Part shown: piece after piece, positions 26,763 through 35,007 of the stretch
Layout: each line of letters starts with the position of its first letter
Position numbering within the stretch: position 1 is the stretch's first letter
Assembly: GCA_023392615.1 (NCBI GenBank)
Contig: JAEVYT010000017.1
Coordinates: forward strand, 248,001-312,000
Length of the DNA: 64,000 nt
Reading direction: 5' to 3'
Origin: Bacillota bacterium
GTDB taxonomy: Bacteria; Bacillota; Clostridia; Lachnospirales; Lachnospiraceae
Position numbers and translations under genes: made by a program
Notes under the pieces: generated by a model
The model's database searches: none
What the model was told of the DNA's origin: nothing
Seen by the model: the letters and a program-made list of their open reading frames with translations, nothing else

Positions 26763-28163
26763 ATGAAAAAACAAGCATTTAATCCTTACTTACCATCCTG
26801 GGAATATGTACCGGATGGTGAACCTCATGTGTATGATGGAAGAGTTTATGTGCATGGATCTCATGATTTATATAATGGGCATGTATTCTGTCTTGGAGAT
26901 TATGTATGTTGGTCGGCACCGATCGATGATTTAGGTGATTGGAGATATGAAGGTGTAATCTATCCAAAAACCTCTGACCCATTAAATAAAGAAGGAAAGA
27001 TGTGTCTATATGCACCGGATTTAGTACAGGGATCGGATGGAAAATATTATTTATATTATGTATTAGATAAAGTATCGGTTGTATCGGTTGCTGTCAGTGA
27101 CAGACCAAATGGGAGATTCGAATTTTTTGGGTATGTGCATTATGAGGATGGTACCCGATTGGGAGAGAAGCAGGGCGACCAACCCCAGTTTGATCCTGCT
27201 ATTCTGCTTGAGGGAGATAAGGTCTATCTATATACTGGATTCTGTGAGAAGGAGGATACTTCGAGAAATGGAGCAATGGTAACGGTACTTGGTACGGATA
27301 TGCTAACCATAATAAAAGCTCCGGTTTTTGTAGTGCCGAGTGCACCTTATAGTGATGAAAGCGGATTTGAAGGACACGAGTTTTTTGAAGCATCATCCAT
27401 TCGCAAACTGGGAGATACGTATTATTTTATATATTCCTCAGTTGCCATGCATGAATTGTGTTATGCGACAAGTAAAAGCCCGACAAAAGATTATGTGTAT
27501 CGAGGAGTGATTATAAGTAACTGTGATCTACATATCGATAGTTATAAATCTGCGAAGAAGCCTATGGCCTATGGCGGCAACAACCACGGTAGCATCGTTG
27601 AAATAAATGGAGAATGGTATATTTTTTATCATAGACATACCAATGGAACCTGGTATAGTAGACAAGGGTGTGCGGAGCTGCTGACGATATTGCCGGATGG
27701 AACAATTCCACAGGTTGAGCTGACATCCTGTGGTCTAAATCATGGTCCACTTATTGGAGAAGGAGAATATTATGGATATCTTGCATGTAATCTGTTTACC
27801 AAGCAGGAGTCAATCTACGTAGGTGGTGGTTGCTCCCCTAAGATTATGCAGGATGGGCGAGATGGCGATAAGGAACCGGGATATATTGGGAATATCACAG
27901 ATTCAACGACGATAGGTTTTAAGTATTTTGATTGTCAGGGTGTAAAGAGAATCAAAATTAAAGTTCGTGGATATGCAAATGGGACATTTGAATTAAAAAC
28001 AGCATGGGATGGGTCGGTATTAGCACAACTCCCGATCAACTATACTAATGTCTGGGAAGAATATGCTTCTGATGTAGAGTTAGAAAATGGAGTTCATTCT
28101 ATTTATTTTACTTATACTGGAGGAGGGAATGCCAGCTTACTTTCCTTTACTCTAGAAACATAA
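26763..28163 (+). CDS. GH43 glycoside hydrolase with C-terminal CBM6-like domain
   Basis: 466 residues from ATG 26763 (GTGGAGGAAGAAG upstream; an in-frame ATG at 26739 is too far from it). No signal peptide. The first 310 residues form the five-bladed propeller of GH43: PDGEPHVYDGRVYVHGSHD, LYAPDLVQGSDGKYYLYYV with the pKa-modulating Asp, and GHEFFEASSIRK with the general-acid Glu. YGGNNHGSIVEINGEWYIF also fits the family. The last 130 residues (GYIGNITDSTTIGFKYFDC, VRGYANGTFELKTAWDG) are a beta-sandwich like CBM6. Family members act as arabinofuranosidases or beta-xylosidases on arabinoxylan oligosaccharides. It is the last gene of the xylan locus and is followed by a terminator. Confidence 0.9.
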   Translation: MKKQAFNPYLPSWEYVPDGEPHVYDGRVYVHGSHDLYNGHVFCLGDYVCWSAPIDDLGDWRYEGVIYPKTSDPLNKEGKMCLYAPDLVQGSDGKYYLYYVLDKVSVVSVAVSDRPNGRFEFFGYVHYEDGTRLGEKQGDQPQFDPAILLEGDKVYLYTGFCEKEDTSRNGAMVTVLGTDMLTIIKAPVFVVPSAPYSDESGFEGHEFFEASSIRKLGDTYYFIYSSVAMHELCYATSKSPTKDYVYRGVIISNCDLHIDSYKSAKKPMAYGGNNHGSIVEINGEWYIFYHRHTNGTWYSRQGCAELLTILPDGTIPQVELTSCGLNHGPLIGEGEYYGYLACNLFTKQESIYVGGGCSPKIMQDGRDGDKEPGYIGNITDSTTIGFKYFDCQGVKRIKIKVRGYANGTFELKTAWDGSVLAQLPINYTNVWEEYASDVELENGVHSIYFTYTGGGNASLLSFTLET

Positions 28164-28205
28164 CAAATAGTTACTTTAATAGATTATAAAAGACCTAAAT
28201 TACGG

Positions 28206-28243
28206 AGTCCATTACAGCCCAATAGGCTGTTTTGGACTTTTGG
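28206..28243 (+). terminator. Intrinsic terminator of the xylan operon
   Basis: GTCCATTACAGCC (28207-28219) pairs with GGCTGTTTTGGAC (28224-28236) with a small internal mismatch, followed by TTTTGG. Confidence 0.75.
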
Positions 28244-28245
28244 GG

Positions 28246-28293
28246 TTGACAAAGTAGAATTCTACCTATATATTATTAAGTAGAATTCAACTT
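28246..28293 (+). promoter_or_regulatory. MarR-gene promoter with two overlapping operators
   Basis: TTGACA (28246-28251) and TATATT (28269-28274) are separated by 17 nt. GTAGAATTCTAC (28254-28265), a perfect palindrome, fills the spacer. AAGTAGAATTCAACTT (28278-28293), a near-copy, covers the expected start of transcription. This is the layout of an autorepressed MarR gene. Confidence 0.85.
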
Positions 28294-28315
28294 AATTATA
28301 CAGGGAGGTGAGAAA

Positions 28316-28753
28316 ATGGATGGCTACAACTTTTATATTCGTTCTATTGCATATGGAATGCGTTATTCCAATGACCAAAATCTTACTGCTTATGGTATCA
28401 CGAATCAACAGGCTAGGCTGCTTGGAGATATCTACGACAGGATAGAGAGTGGAAAAGAAATCAGCCGAAAAGCGCTTTCAAAAGCGATAGGAATAAGCGG
28501 CCCATCTATTACAAGTTTACTTAACGGGCTTGAAAAAAGTGAATTTATATTACGGCAGCAAGGTGATGAAGATGGACGTACCATGCAGATAAAAATTACT
28601 GCAAAGGCAATGAAACTAATTAACGAAATGGAAAATGTTTTTGAAGAAACGGAGCAGAAGCTATTGCAAGGTTTTACGAACGAACAGAAGAAAGCCTTTT
28701 TAGAGATGTTGCAAAAGGCCTATGAAAATATAGGGATTAGCAACTGCGTGTAA
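28316..28753 (+). CDS. MarR-family transcriptional regulator
   Basis: 145 residues. GGGAGGTGAGAAA precedes the ATG. The winged helix-turn-helix is at about 45-95 (SRKALSKAIGISGPSITSLL followed by NGLEKSEFILRQQGDEDGR), with dimerisation helices at both ends. Two copies of its probable operator lie in its own promoter and a third in front of the MATE gene 60 nt downstream. It is therefore likely a ligand-released repressor of itself and the exporter. Confidence 0.92.
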   Translation: MDGYNFYIRSIAYGMRYSNDQNLTAYGITNQQARLLGDIYDRIESGKEISRKALSKAIGISGPSITSLLNGLEKSEFILRQQGDEDGRTMQIKITAKAMKLINEMENVFEETEQKLLQGFTNEQKKAFLEMLQKAYENIGISNCV

Positions 28754-28790
28754 AAGCGCTTTCTTTTACTAAAATAGGTAGAATTCTACC
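28751..28790 (+). promoter_or_regulatory. Third MarR operator before the MATE gene, with a cre-like site
   Basis: GGTAGAATTCTACC (28777-28790) is a perfect 14-bp palindrome matching the operators before the MarR gene. Just upstream, TAAAAGCGCTTTCT (28751-28764) overlaps the MarR stop codon and resembles a catabolite-responsive element, with mismatches at two positions. The cre reading is weak. Confidence 0.65.
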
Positions 28791-28812
28791 AAAATAAAAG
28801 GAGATGTTTTAT

Positions 28813-30198
28813 ATGAATGACAACACAAATAATGCAATGTATTATCTTGAAAAAGCACCAGTACCCAAAGCGATTCTTCACATGGCAATTCCAATGATAT
28901 TAGGAATGGTTGTTAATATGATTTACAATATTACAGATGCTTACTTTATAGGCTTACTTAATAATACCTCATCGTTGGCTGCGATTACGCTGGCATTACC
29001 ATTTACTACTATATTAATGGCTCTAGGGGAACTATTTGGCACGGGAGGCAGCACCTATATTTCACGACTACTTGGAGAAAACAATATGGAGGGCGTAAAA
29101 AAAGCGTCCGCTGTAAACTTTTATCTGTCATTTTTGACAGGATTACTGTTTATGATTATCTGCCTGCCATTATTAAATCCAATTCTCAAAGTATTGGGGG
29201 CAACCGGTGAAGCTTTTACACCTACCCTAGACTATATACTTCCTTTTGTGGTCGGTGCACCCTTCATGGTAGCTAATTTTACACTTGGGCAGACTGTTCG
29301 TGGAGAGGGAGCTGCAAAAGAATCCATGATTGGAATGATGATTAGCGTTGTAGTAAATATTATTCTTGATCCCATATTCATTTTTCCATTTGGTATGGGC
29401 GTTATGGGTGCTGCAATTGCCACAGTAATTGGAAGTCTCTGTGCAGTTGTGTACTATGTCTGGTACTTACACAAGAAAAGTTCTGTGCAAAGCATACGAA
29501 TAAAGGATTTTAGACCATCAGGTAATATTCTGAGTAATATTTTCAAGATTGGGGTATCTGCATTTCTTTTATCCTGTTTTTTGATTATTTCAAGTCTTTT
29601 ATTCAATAACTATGCCATGATGTATGGTGATTATGTGGTAGCGTCATTTGGGGTAGCCAATCGATTGTGCCAAATCTCAGATTTTATTGGAATGGGGCTG
29701 TATATGGGAGTAGTACCGCTTATCGCTTTTTCCTATGCAGCAGGCAACACCAAAAGGTTGAGTAAATTACTCAAAACAACCACTATATATCTTGTAGGAA
29801 TAGTTTTAGGGATTGCTGTTATCTTATTTATAATGCGTACACAAGTAATAGGATTGTTTAGCTCTGATCCGAATGTAATAGCGGTCGGCAAGGAAATATT
29901 GACTGCACTCCTGGCATCGACTCTGTTTGCCGGACTTTCGGGACTGTTCACAAGCATGTTTCAAGCCTTTGGAAAAGGAATACAATCCAATATTATGTCT
30001 GTCGCAAGAGGAATAGCCTTGATCCCCATCATTATTGCCGGAAACGCTTTGTTTGGGTTGGAGGGAGTTATCTGGTCAATGACTGCATCAGAGTTTTGTG
30101 CGTGTGCAGTGGGTATATGTCTATGGCTCTTAAGCAAACGCAAAATTATGGATACGCCTATTGAAGAGCGTATTGATTTTGATCCGGATGCAGTGTAA
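28813..30198 (+). CDS. MATE-family multidrug efflux transporter
   Basis: 461 residues from ATG 28813; the ATG at 28804 sits directly against the AAAGGAG ribosome binding site and is rejected. Twelve membrane helices in two MatE halves: AIPMILGMVVNMIYNITDAY with FIGLLNN in helix 1, GELFGTGGSTYISRLLGE after helix 2, and the second half from about residue 240. Such proteins expel cationic drugs with Na+ or H+ exchange. It forms an operon or divergently timed pair with the MarR gene and has its own copy of the operator. Confidence 0.92.
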   Translation: MNDNTNNAMYYLEKAPVPKAILHMAIPMILGMVVNMIYNITDAYFIGLLNNTSSLAAITLALPFTTILMALGELFGTGGSTYISRLLGENNMEGVKKASAVNFYLSFLTGLLFMIICLPLLNPILKVLGATGEAFTPTLDYILPFVVGAPFMVANFTLGQTVRGEGAAKESMIGMMISVVVNIILDPIFIFPFGMGVMGAAIATVIGSLCAVVYYVWYLHKKSSVQSIRIKDFRPSGNILSNIFKIGVSAFLLSCFLIISSLLFNNYAMMYGDYVVASFGVANRLCQISDFIGMGLYMGVVPLIAFSYAAGNTKRLSKLLKTTTIYLVGIVLGIAVILFIMRTQVIGLFSSDPNVIAVGKEILTALLASTLFAGLSGLFTSMFQAFGKGIQSNIMSVARGIALIPIIIAGNALFGLEGVIWSMTASEFCACAVGICLWLLSKRKIMDTPIEERIDFDPDAV

Positions 30199-30270
30199 AG
30201 AGATTCCATGAAATATCATTTGAAAACTCTTGGCAAATGAAGTATTATGAAGGAATATGTGTAGAATGAT

Positions 30271-32277
30271 ATGGAGTCCCACATAAATACTAATATCTTG
30301 GAGCAAAAGTTAATGCATGCGAGGTTGAAACAACCATTTGAATATAATAATAAAGAAGAATTTCAAGTAAAATTAGGTGATTGGATCGGTGATGTTCTTT
30401 ATGATATCCTTCCGGAACATGGATATGAAGTTAGGGAGGAACAAATATATACAGCTTTTCAACTTGCGGATGCGATTTGTGACGGAAAAATCCACTTAGC
30501 GGAAGCAGGACTTGGTACAGGGAAAACAATTGCGTACTTACTATCAGCAATTGCCTATGCTCGCTTTAGTGGAAAACCGGTAGTGATTGCCTGTGCCACC
30601 ACAGCACTTCAAGAACAACTTGCCGGTGACGAGGGTGATATTAAGAAGCTTTCGAGGCTTCTTGGATTAGAGATTGATGCAAGAATGGCAAAGGATCCAC
30701 GGCAGTATATCTGTGATATACGAGTGAATGAATATAATGAAGATTTTGATACGATGTCAGCTGAGATTAATCAATGGATAAACAATACGAATACAGGGGA
30801 ACGATCAGAAATGCCGACCATTCCGGATCGTATCTGGAAGCTGATTGGGTGGAACGATTCCATGGCTTGCGATGTCTGTTTAAATCGTGGCTTTTGCAAA
30901 CTAGTTAAAGCAAGGGAACTATATCGAACCACGAGAGATATCCTAATCGTAGATCATGATATATATTTTCAGGATTTATGGACACGTGAGGATAGAAAGA
31001 TGGATGGGAAATTGCCCATACTTCCAAGTTACTCGGCTGTTATATTCGATGAGGGACATAAGATATTGATTCCTGCTGCCATGCAGGCAGGGCAATCCAT
31101 TAATAGGGAAGAAATTGATAATATGATTCTCGCATTTGAACAGATACAAGGAGCGAGGTCTTCATTAAGTCTGGCAGCGAGTGCCATGGAACAGGCTTGT
31201 GGTGATTTTTTCGCATATCTAGAAAGCTCCGTTATAGAAGACGAAGGTTCACGTCGATTATCTATTCGATTGAATGATACTTTGATGAAAGCGGCAAATT
31301 CGTTTCATAAGGCGATGAATCATCTTCTTCTTGAGCTGCAGATTGAACAAGAACTATACACGGAGTCTTTACCACTAATTCAAATACAAGCATATGAGAG
31401 TCAAATAGAAAGAGCTTCAAGAGCAATAGACAGATTCTTTAGAAATAGAAGTAAAGATACGATTTCTTGGGTTGATCAACGGGATGGGAGCTTTTGGGTG
31501 GTTCCTAGAGATATAAATAATATGCTTGACCAGGATTTATTTCAAAAGGGGTTGCCGGTAGTATTTACCTCTGCCACGTTAAGTAACGAAGGTGATTTTA
31601 GCTATTATATACGATCGCTTGGGTTAAATAAGCCCTCCAAATCTACAGTGGGAAGTCCTTTTGATTTTGAAAAGCAAGTGGATATATATATAAACCAATC
31701 CACAAGACGGATTGAAGATCGATTTGCCCAAGGGATTGAAGAATTGGTAGCATTTCTAAATCAAAATGGGGGAAGAGCTCTCGTTCTTACCAATTCACTA
31801 CAACAAGTTCGAAAAATCAGAAGAAGATTAAAGAGATACCAGTTATCTTTCGAGGTTTTTTGTGAAGATGAAGGAGATCCGGGCTATCTTGTTCAAAAGT
31901 TTCGAGAGGAAGAGAATTCGGTATTGATTGGCGCAAACTTTTGGGAAGGAATTGATGTACCTGGTGGGGCACTTACATTACTCGTTATATGGCAGCTACC
32001 TTTTCCATCATTAGATCCTTTTATTGAAGTGCAACGGAAAGAGGCAAGTGAAATAGGGCTTGATCCCGTCATTACAGTAGATTATCCTGAAATGGGGCTT
32101 AAATTAAAACAAGGTTGTGGAAGATTAATTCGAACACAGGATGACAAAGGATCGATTGTTATATTGGATTACGTAAAAGGAGCTCCGTGGGAAAAAGTCG
32201 TTATGGGTGCATTACCATCTGGGGCCAAACTTAAACAAATAGAAACTAATAATGTGGATACAACTTCTTTGAAGTGA
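30271..32277 (+). CDS. DinG/XPD-type ATP-dependent helicase with Fe-S cysteines
   Basis: 668 residues. Walker A is AEAGLGTGKT at 77-86; motif II is DEGH at 260-263; motif VI is QGCGRLIRTQDDKG. Between motifs Ia and II there are four cysteines, 148, 200, 203 and 209 (CDVCLNRGFC), the arrangement that holds a 4Fe-4S cluster in XPD/DinG helicases. These unwind DNA 5' to 3' or resolve R-loops and G-quadruplexes. It lacks the N-terminal exonuclease domain present in Bacillus-type DinG, so it is the short form. The ribosome binding site is weak (GAAGGA about 15 nt upstream), so the start is uncertain. No functional link with its neighbours is seen. Confidence 0.88.
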   Translation: MESHINTNILEQKLMHARLKQPFEYNNKEEFQVKLGDWIGDVLYDILPEHGYEVREEQIYTAFQLADAICDGKIHLAEAGLGTGKTIAYLLSAIAYARFSGKPVVIACATTALQEQLAGDEGDIKKLSRLLGLEIDARMAKDPRQYICDIRVNEYNEDFDTMSAEINQWINNTNTGERSEMPTIPDRIWKLIGWNDSMACDVCLNRGFCKLVKARELYRTTRDILIVDHDIYFQDLWTREDRKMDGKLPILPSYSAVIFDEGHKILIPAAMQAGQSINREEIDNMILAFEQIQGARSSLSLAASAMEQACGDFFAYLESSVIEDEGSRRLSIRLNDTLMKAANSFHKAMNHLLLELQIEQELYTESLPLIQIQAYESQIERASRAIDRFFRNRSKDTISWVDQRDGSFWVVPRDINNMLDQDLFQKGLPVVFTSATLSNEGDFSYYIRSLGLNKPSKSTVGSPFDFEKQVDIYINQSTRRIEDRFAQGIEELVAFLNQNGGRALVLTNSLQQVRKIRRRLKRYQLSFEVFCEDEGDPGYLVQKFREEENSVLIGANFWEGIDVPGGALTLLVIWQLPFPSLDPFIEVQRKEASEIGLDPVITVDYPEMGLKLKQGCGRLIRTQDDKGSIVILDYVKGAPWEKVVMGALPSGAKLKQIETNNVDTTSLK

Positions 32278-32420
32278 GATCTATTTCCCTTTCTTTTTTA
32301 CCTTTATTGAGGTATAATAGTTTGAGTTTTTAAGCTTTTCGTAATGTATTAATTAATCGTCTTCTTATGCTAACGGCACGATAAAATCACAATATTTCTT
32401 AACATACATGGAGGATAAGT

Positions 32421-33041
32421 ATGAAAAATAGCATTGTAATAGGTGTTTCGGGAGGTTCCGCTTCAGGAAAAACAACGGTAGCCAATCGAATCAAAGAGGA
32501 GTGTAAAGATAGTGTGGTATTGCTGAGCCATGATTTTTATTATATTCCACATGATCATTTGTCAATTGAAGAAAGGGCAAAAATAAACTATGATCATCCA
32601 AATGCGTTTGAAACAGAACGATTAATAAATGACATCAGACAGTTAAAACAGTTAATCGCAATAGAACGTCCTGTTTATTCCTATACGGAGCATACTAGAC
32701 TTGCAGAAACAGTTAAGGTAAATCCTGCTAAAGTAATAATTGTAGAAGGGTTTATGATTTATGAGAATGCGGAACTAAGAGAGCTTATGGATATTAAAAT
32801 CTTTGTGGATGCTGACGCGGACGAAAGATTGATGAGACGTATTATAAGAGACGTAAATGAGCGTGGAAGAAGTTTAGAATCAGTGATTGAACAGTACACC
32901 AATACAGTGAAGCCAATGCATGAACAATTTGTGGAACCATATAAGAAATATGCTGATATTATTATTCCCAGAGGTGGTATGAATGATATTGCGATTGATA
33001 TGCTTATTCACAGAATAAAAGCGATTGAAGCGGAAGAATAG
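32421..33041 (+). CDS. udk: Uridine kinase-like P-loop kinase
   Basis: 206 residues, cytoplasmic. Walker A VSGGSASGKTT is at 9-19. LLSHDFYYIPHDHLS and NYDHPNAFETERL follow the uridine kinase family (LSxDsFYK and NfDHPdAfd). VIIVEGFMIYENAELRELMD and DVNERGRSLESVIEQY also match. It phosphorylates uridine or cytidine in pyrimidine salvage, although related paralogues act on other small substrates. GGAGGATAAGT precedes the ATG. The next gene is convergent and separated by a shared terminator. Confidence 0.88.
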   Translation: MKNSIVIGVSGGSASGKTTVANRIKEECKDSVVLLSHDFYYIPHDHLSIEERAKINYDHPNAFETERLINDIRQLKQLIAIERPVYSYTEHTRLAETVKVNPAKVIIVEGFMIYENAELRELMDIKIFVDADADERLMRRIIRDVNERGRSLESVIEQYTNTVKPMHEQFVEPYKKYADIIIPRGGMNDIAIDMLIHRIKAIEAEE

Positions 33042-33080
33042 AAAAAGATTCAAAGTTAATTAAAATACGGGTTACATATA

Positions 33081-33123
33081 AGAAGCTATCAAACCATTGT
33101 TGTATCATGGTTTGATAGCTTCT
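33081..33123. terminator. Bidirectional terminator
   Basis: A perfect 17-bp stem: AGAAGCTATCAAACCAT (33081-33097) with its complement at 33107-33123. It lies between the convergent uridine kinase and amidohydrolase genes. Confidence 0.85.
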
Positions 33124-33139
33124 TGCGTAATTCATTTTA

Positions 33140-34744
33140 TTATTGTTCATTAAACCTATCCTTTGTCGCATTCAGTTCGTCCTTATCGTGATAGGAACCT
33201 CCACGAATAACAGCGTTAATCTTATGGAGATTTTGAACGCTCTCTATGGGATTTGCATCTAAAAGTACTAAATCAGCATTCTTGCCAACTTCTACGGTAC
33301 CCATATCGTTCAAGCGTCCCAAAAACTCAGCCCCGTTAAGGGTTGTCATTTGGAGAACATGAAGTGGTGAAAGGCCCGCTTTTTCAAGTTCATCAAATTC
33401 TTGATGGATGGCGTTGCCTTTACTTCCATCCGTACCAGCCAATAGCTTAACACCTTTTGAATCATAGGTCTTTAATAAATTTAAATAAAGATCATAGAGT
33501 TTCTGAGCAGTAGATTTGCTACTACCGCTGAACAAGCCGGAATGCATGCGAACCATAGTCGGGCATTGCCAGGTATTGTTCTCTACATAGACATCAGCAA
33601 GTTCTTTTGCCTTTTCCTCACTAAAAGTGTTAATGATATGTGTTAGCTGAGTTTCATCTTTCGCTCCGCCGGAGGTCTTTGTGCCCCATTTGATGAATTG
33701 CTCGTTTGCAAAATCTTGAAAGCCCTTGATCTTCATGAGTTGAACGAAAATTGGATTTTCAGTTATCTGAGTGGGAATCCCTGTTGCCTGTGCTCTCAAG
33801 TTCTTTTCGTCTGTAGAACAAGAAATAAGAGCTCCGTTGTTGATGCCGAAGTGTTCGACACTGTGAAAACCATTTTTTGAGACCACTTTCAAATCCATAT
33901 CGGAAAGCACATGTCCCTCTACCGGAATATTAAACTTATTTGCCTCCGTTTGAACGGCATTAAATACATCCGGTGAAATGCCGCCTACTTTTATGAAGTC
34001 GACCCCTTCTTTTTGCTGCTGACGGACATATTTTACTGCAACATCAGGCGTGGGAGCATTGATTGGTGTTAAAATACCAATGGGCATCGTCAGTAGTGCC
34101 GGCTCGTTCGTAGAGCTAGTAAAGGCACCGGATCTCCATTCATCTAGAAGTTCAGGAGAGCCACTCATTTGGCGGAAACCTGTTACGCCGTTGGCAAGTA
34201 GAAGTGCCATCGATTCCTGGGTGTTTTCCTCACCAATTACATGCATATGCATATTCAGGTATCCGGGAACTACATACTTTCCGGTTCCATCGATGATCTT
34301 TGTGTTGTTTTCTGTCTTGATTGTGCCAGCCGGTGCAATATCCTTGATTTTTCCATTCACGCAAAGAATGCTCATATTGGAAGTTAGTTTACCAGTTCGC
34401 GTATCCACAATAGTTAAGTTGTTTAGCAAAAGCTGGTAGGAAGCGCTGGGTTGTTTCAATTTCTGAGGGGAGTAAGGTTGAATATTTGTGGAAGGCTGAC
34501 CTGCGAACAAACCAACCCATGCAACAACAATCGCTAATATCCAATATAGCGGAATTCTCCACCCGTGCCAGAATTTTGTTCTCCTTAAGTAAATGAGTGA
34601 GCCAACGCATGCAGTCAAAATCAGATAAGCAAACCAGCGCTCATTACTGCTAATCATCAACACTAGAACTATGCCGAATAAAAGCACTAATAGTAGTGTA
34701 AACCCGATTGTTTTAATGACATTTTTTATTATGTTTTGTGCCAT
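33140..34744 (-). CDS. Membrane-anchored amidohydrolase
   Basis: 534 residues. Three membrane helices occupy 10-32, 37-53 and 66-82. After a linker the amidohydrolase TIM barrel starts at about 108 with a beta-sandwich (LTIVDTRTGKLTSNMSILC). The metal-binding HxH is His166 and His168 in LNMHMHV. Further conserved elements are FIKVGG, EGHVLSD, VEHFG and LAGTDGSKGN, and the C-terminal ADLVLLDANPIE is typical of imidazolonepropionase- or dipeptidase-like enzymes. The catalytic domain probably faces outside. The substrate is unknown. AAAGG precedes the ATG on the minus strand. It may be co-regulated with the upstream exporter gene on the same strand, 260 nt away. Confidence 0.88.
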   Translation of the reverse strand: MAQNIIKNVIKTIGFTLLLVLLFGIVLVLMISSNERWFAYLILTACVGSLIYLRRTKFWHGWRIPLYWILAIVVAWVGLFAGQPSTNIQPYSPQKLKQPSASYQLLLNNLTIVDTRTGKLTSNMSILCVNGKIKDIAPAGTIKTENNTKIIDGTGKYVVPGYLNMHMHVIGEENTQESMALLLANGVTGFRQMSGSPELLDEWRSGAFTSSTNEPALLTMPIGILTPINAPTPDVAVKYVRQQQKEGVDFIKVGGISPDVFNAVQTEANKFNIPVEGHVLSDMDLKVVSKNGFHSVEHFGINNGALISCSTDEKNLRAQATGIPTQITENPIFVQLMKIKGFQDFANEQFIKWGTKTSGGAKDETQLTHIINTFSEEKAKELADVYVENNTWQCPTMVRMHSGLFSGSSKSTAQKLYDLYLNLLKTYDSKGVKLLAGTDGSKGNAIHQEFDELEKAGLSPLHVLQMTTLNGAEFLGRLNDMGTVEVGKNADLVLLDANPIESVQNLHKINAVIRGGSYHDKDELNATKDRFNEQ

Positions 34745-35007
34745 AGTGTTAACCTTTCTTTCTCTCAGTTTTTATATTTGCTTTTTAAATCAAGAGTTGT
34801 ACCCTTTAGCATACGATTATTTTTAATAATGTATTAATTTACAGCTATATTTTACCCATAAAACAGTTCTTATAGAATTGGAAATTGTACTATAAGTAGC
34901 ATTGTCTCTTGAATTCGATTTCTTATTAAAATAGATTGTTTTATTAAATCTGTACCTATAGATACAGCTACCTATAATACCATGAGCGTAGATTTTGCAT
35001 GGATTAC
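34745..35007. other. Intergenic region between exporter and amidohydrolase genes
   Basis: AT-rich, no gene and no strong terminator hairpin recognised. It must hold the minus-strand promoter or the read-through leader of the amidohydrolase gene. Confidence 0.35.
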
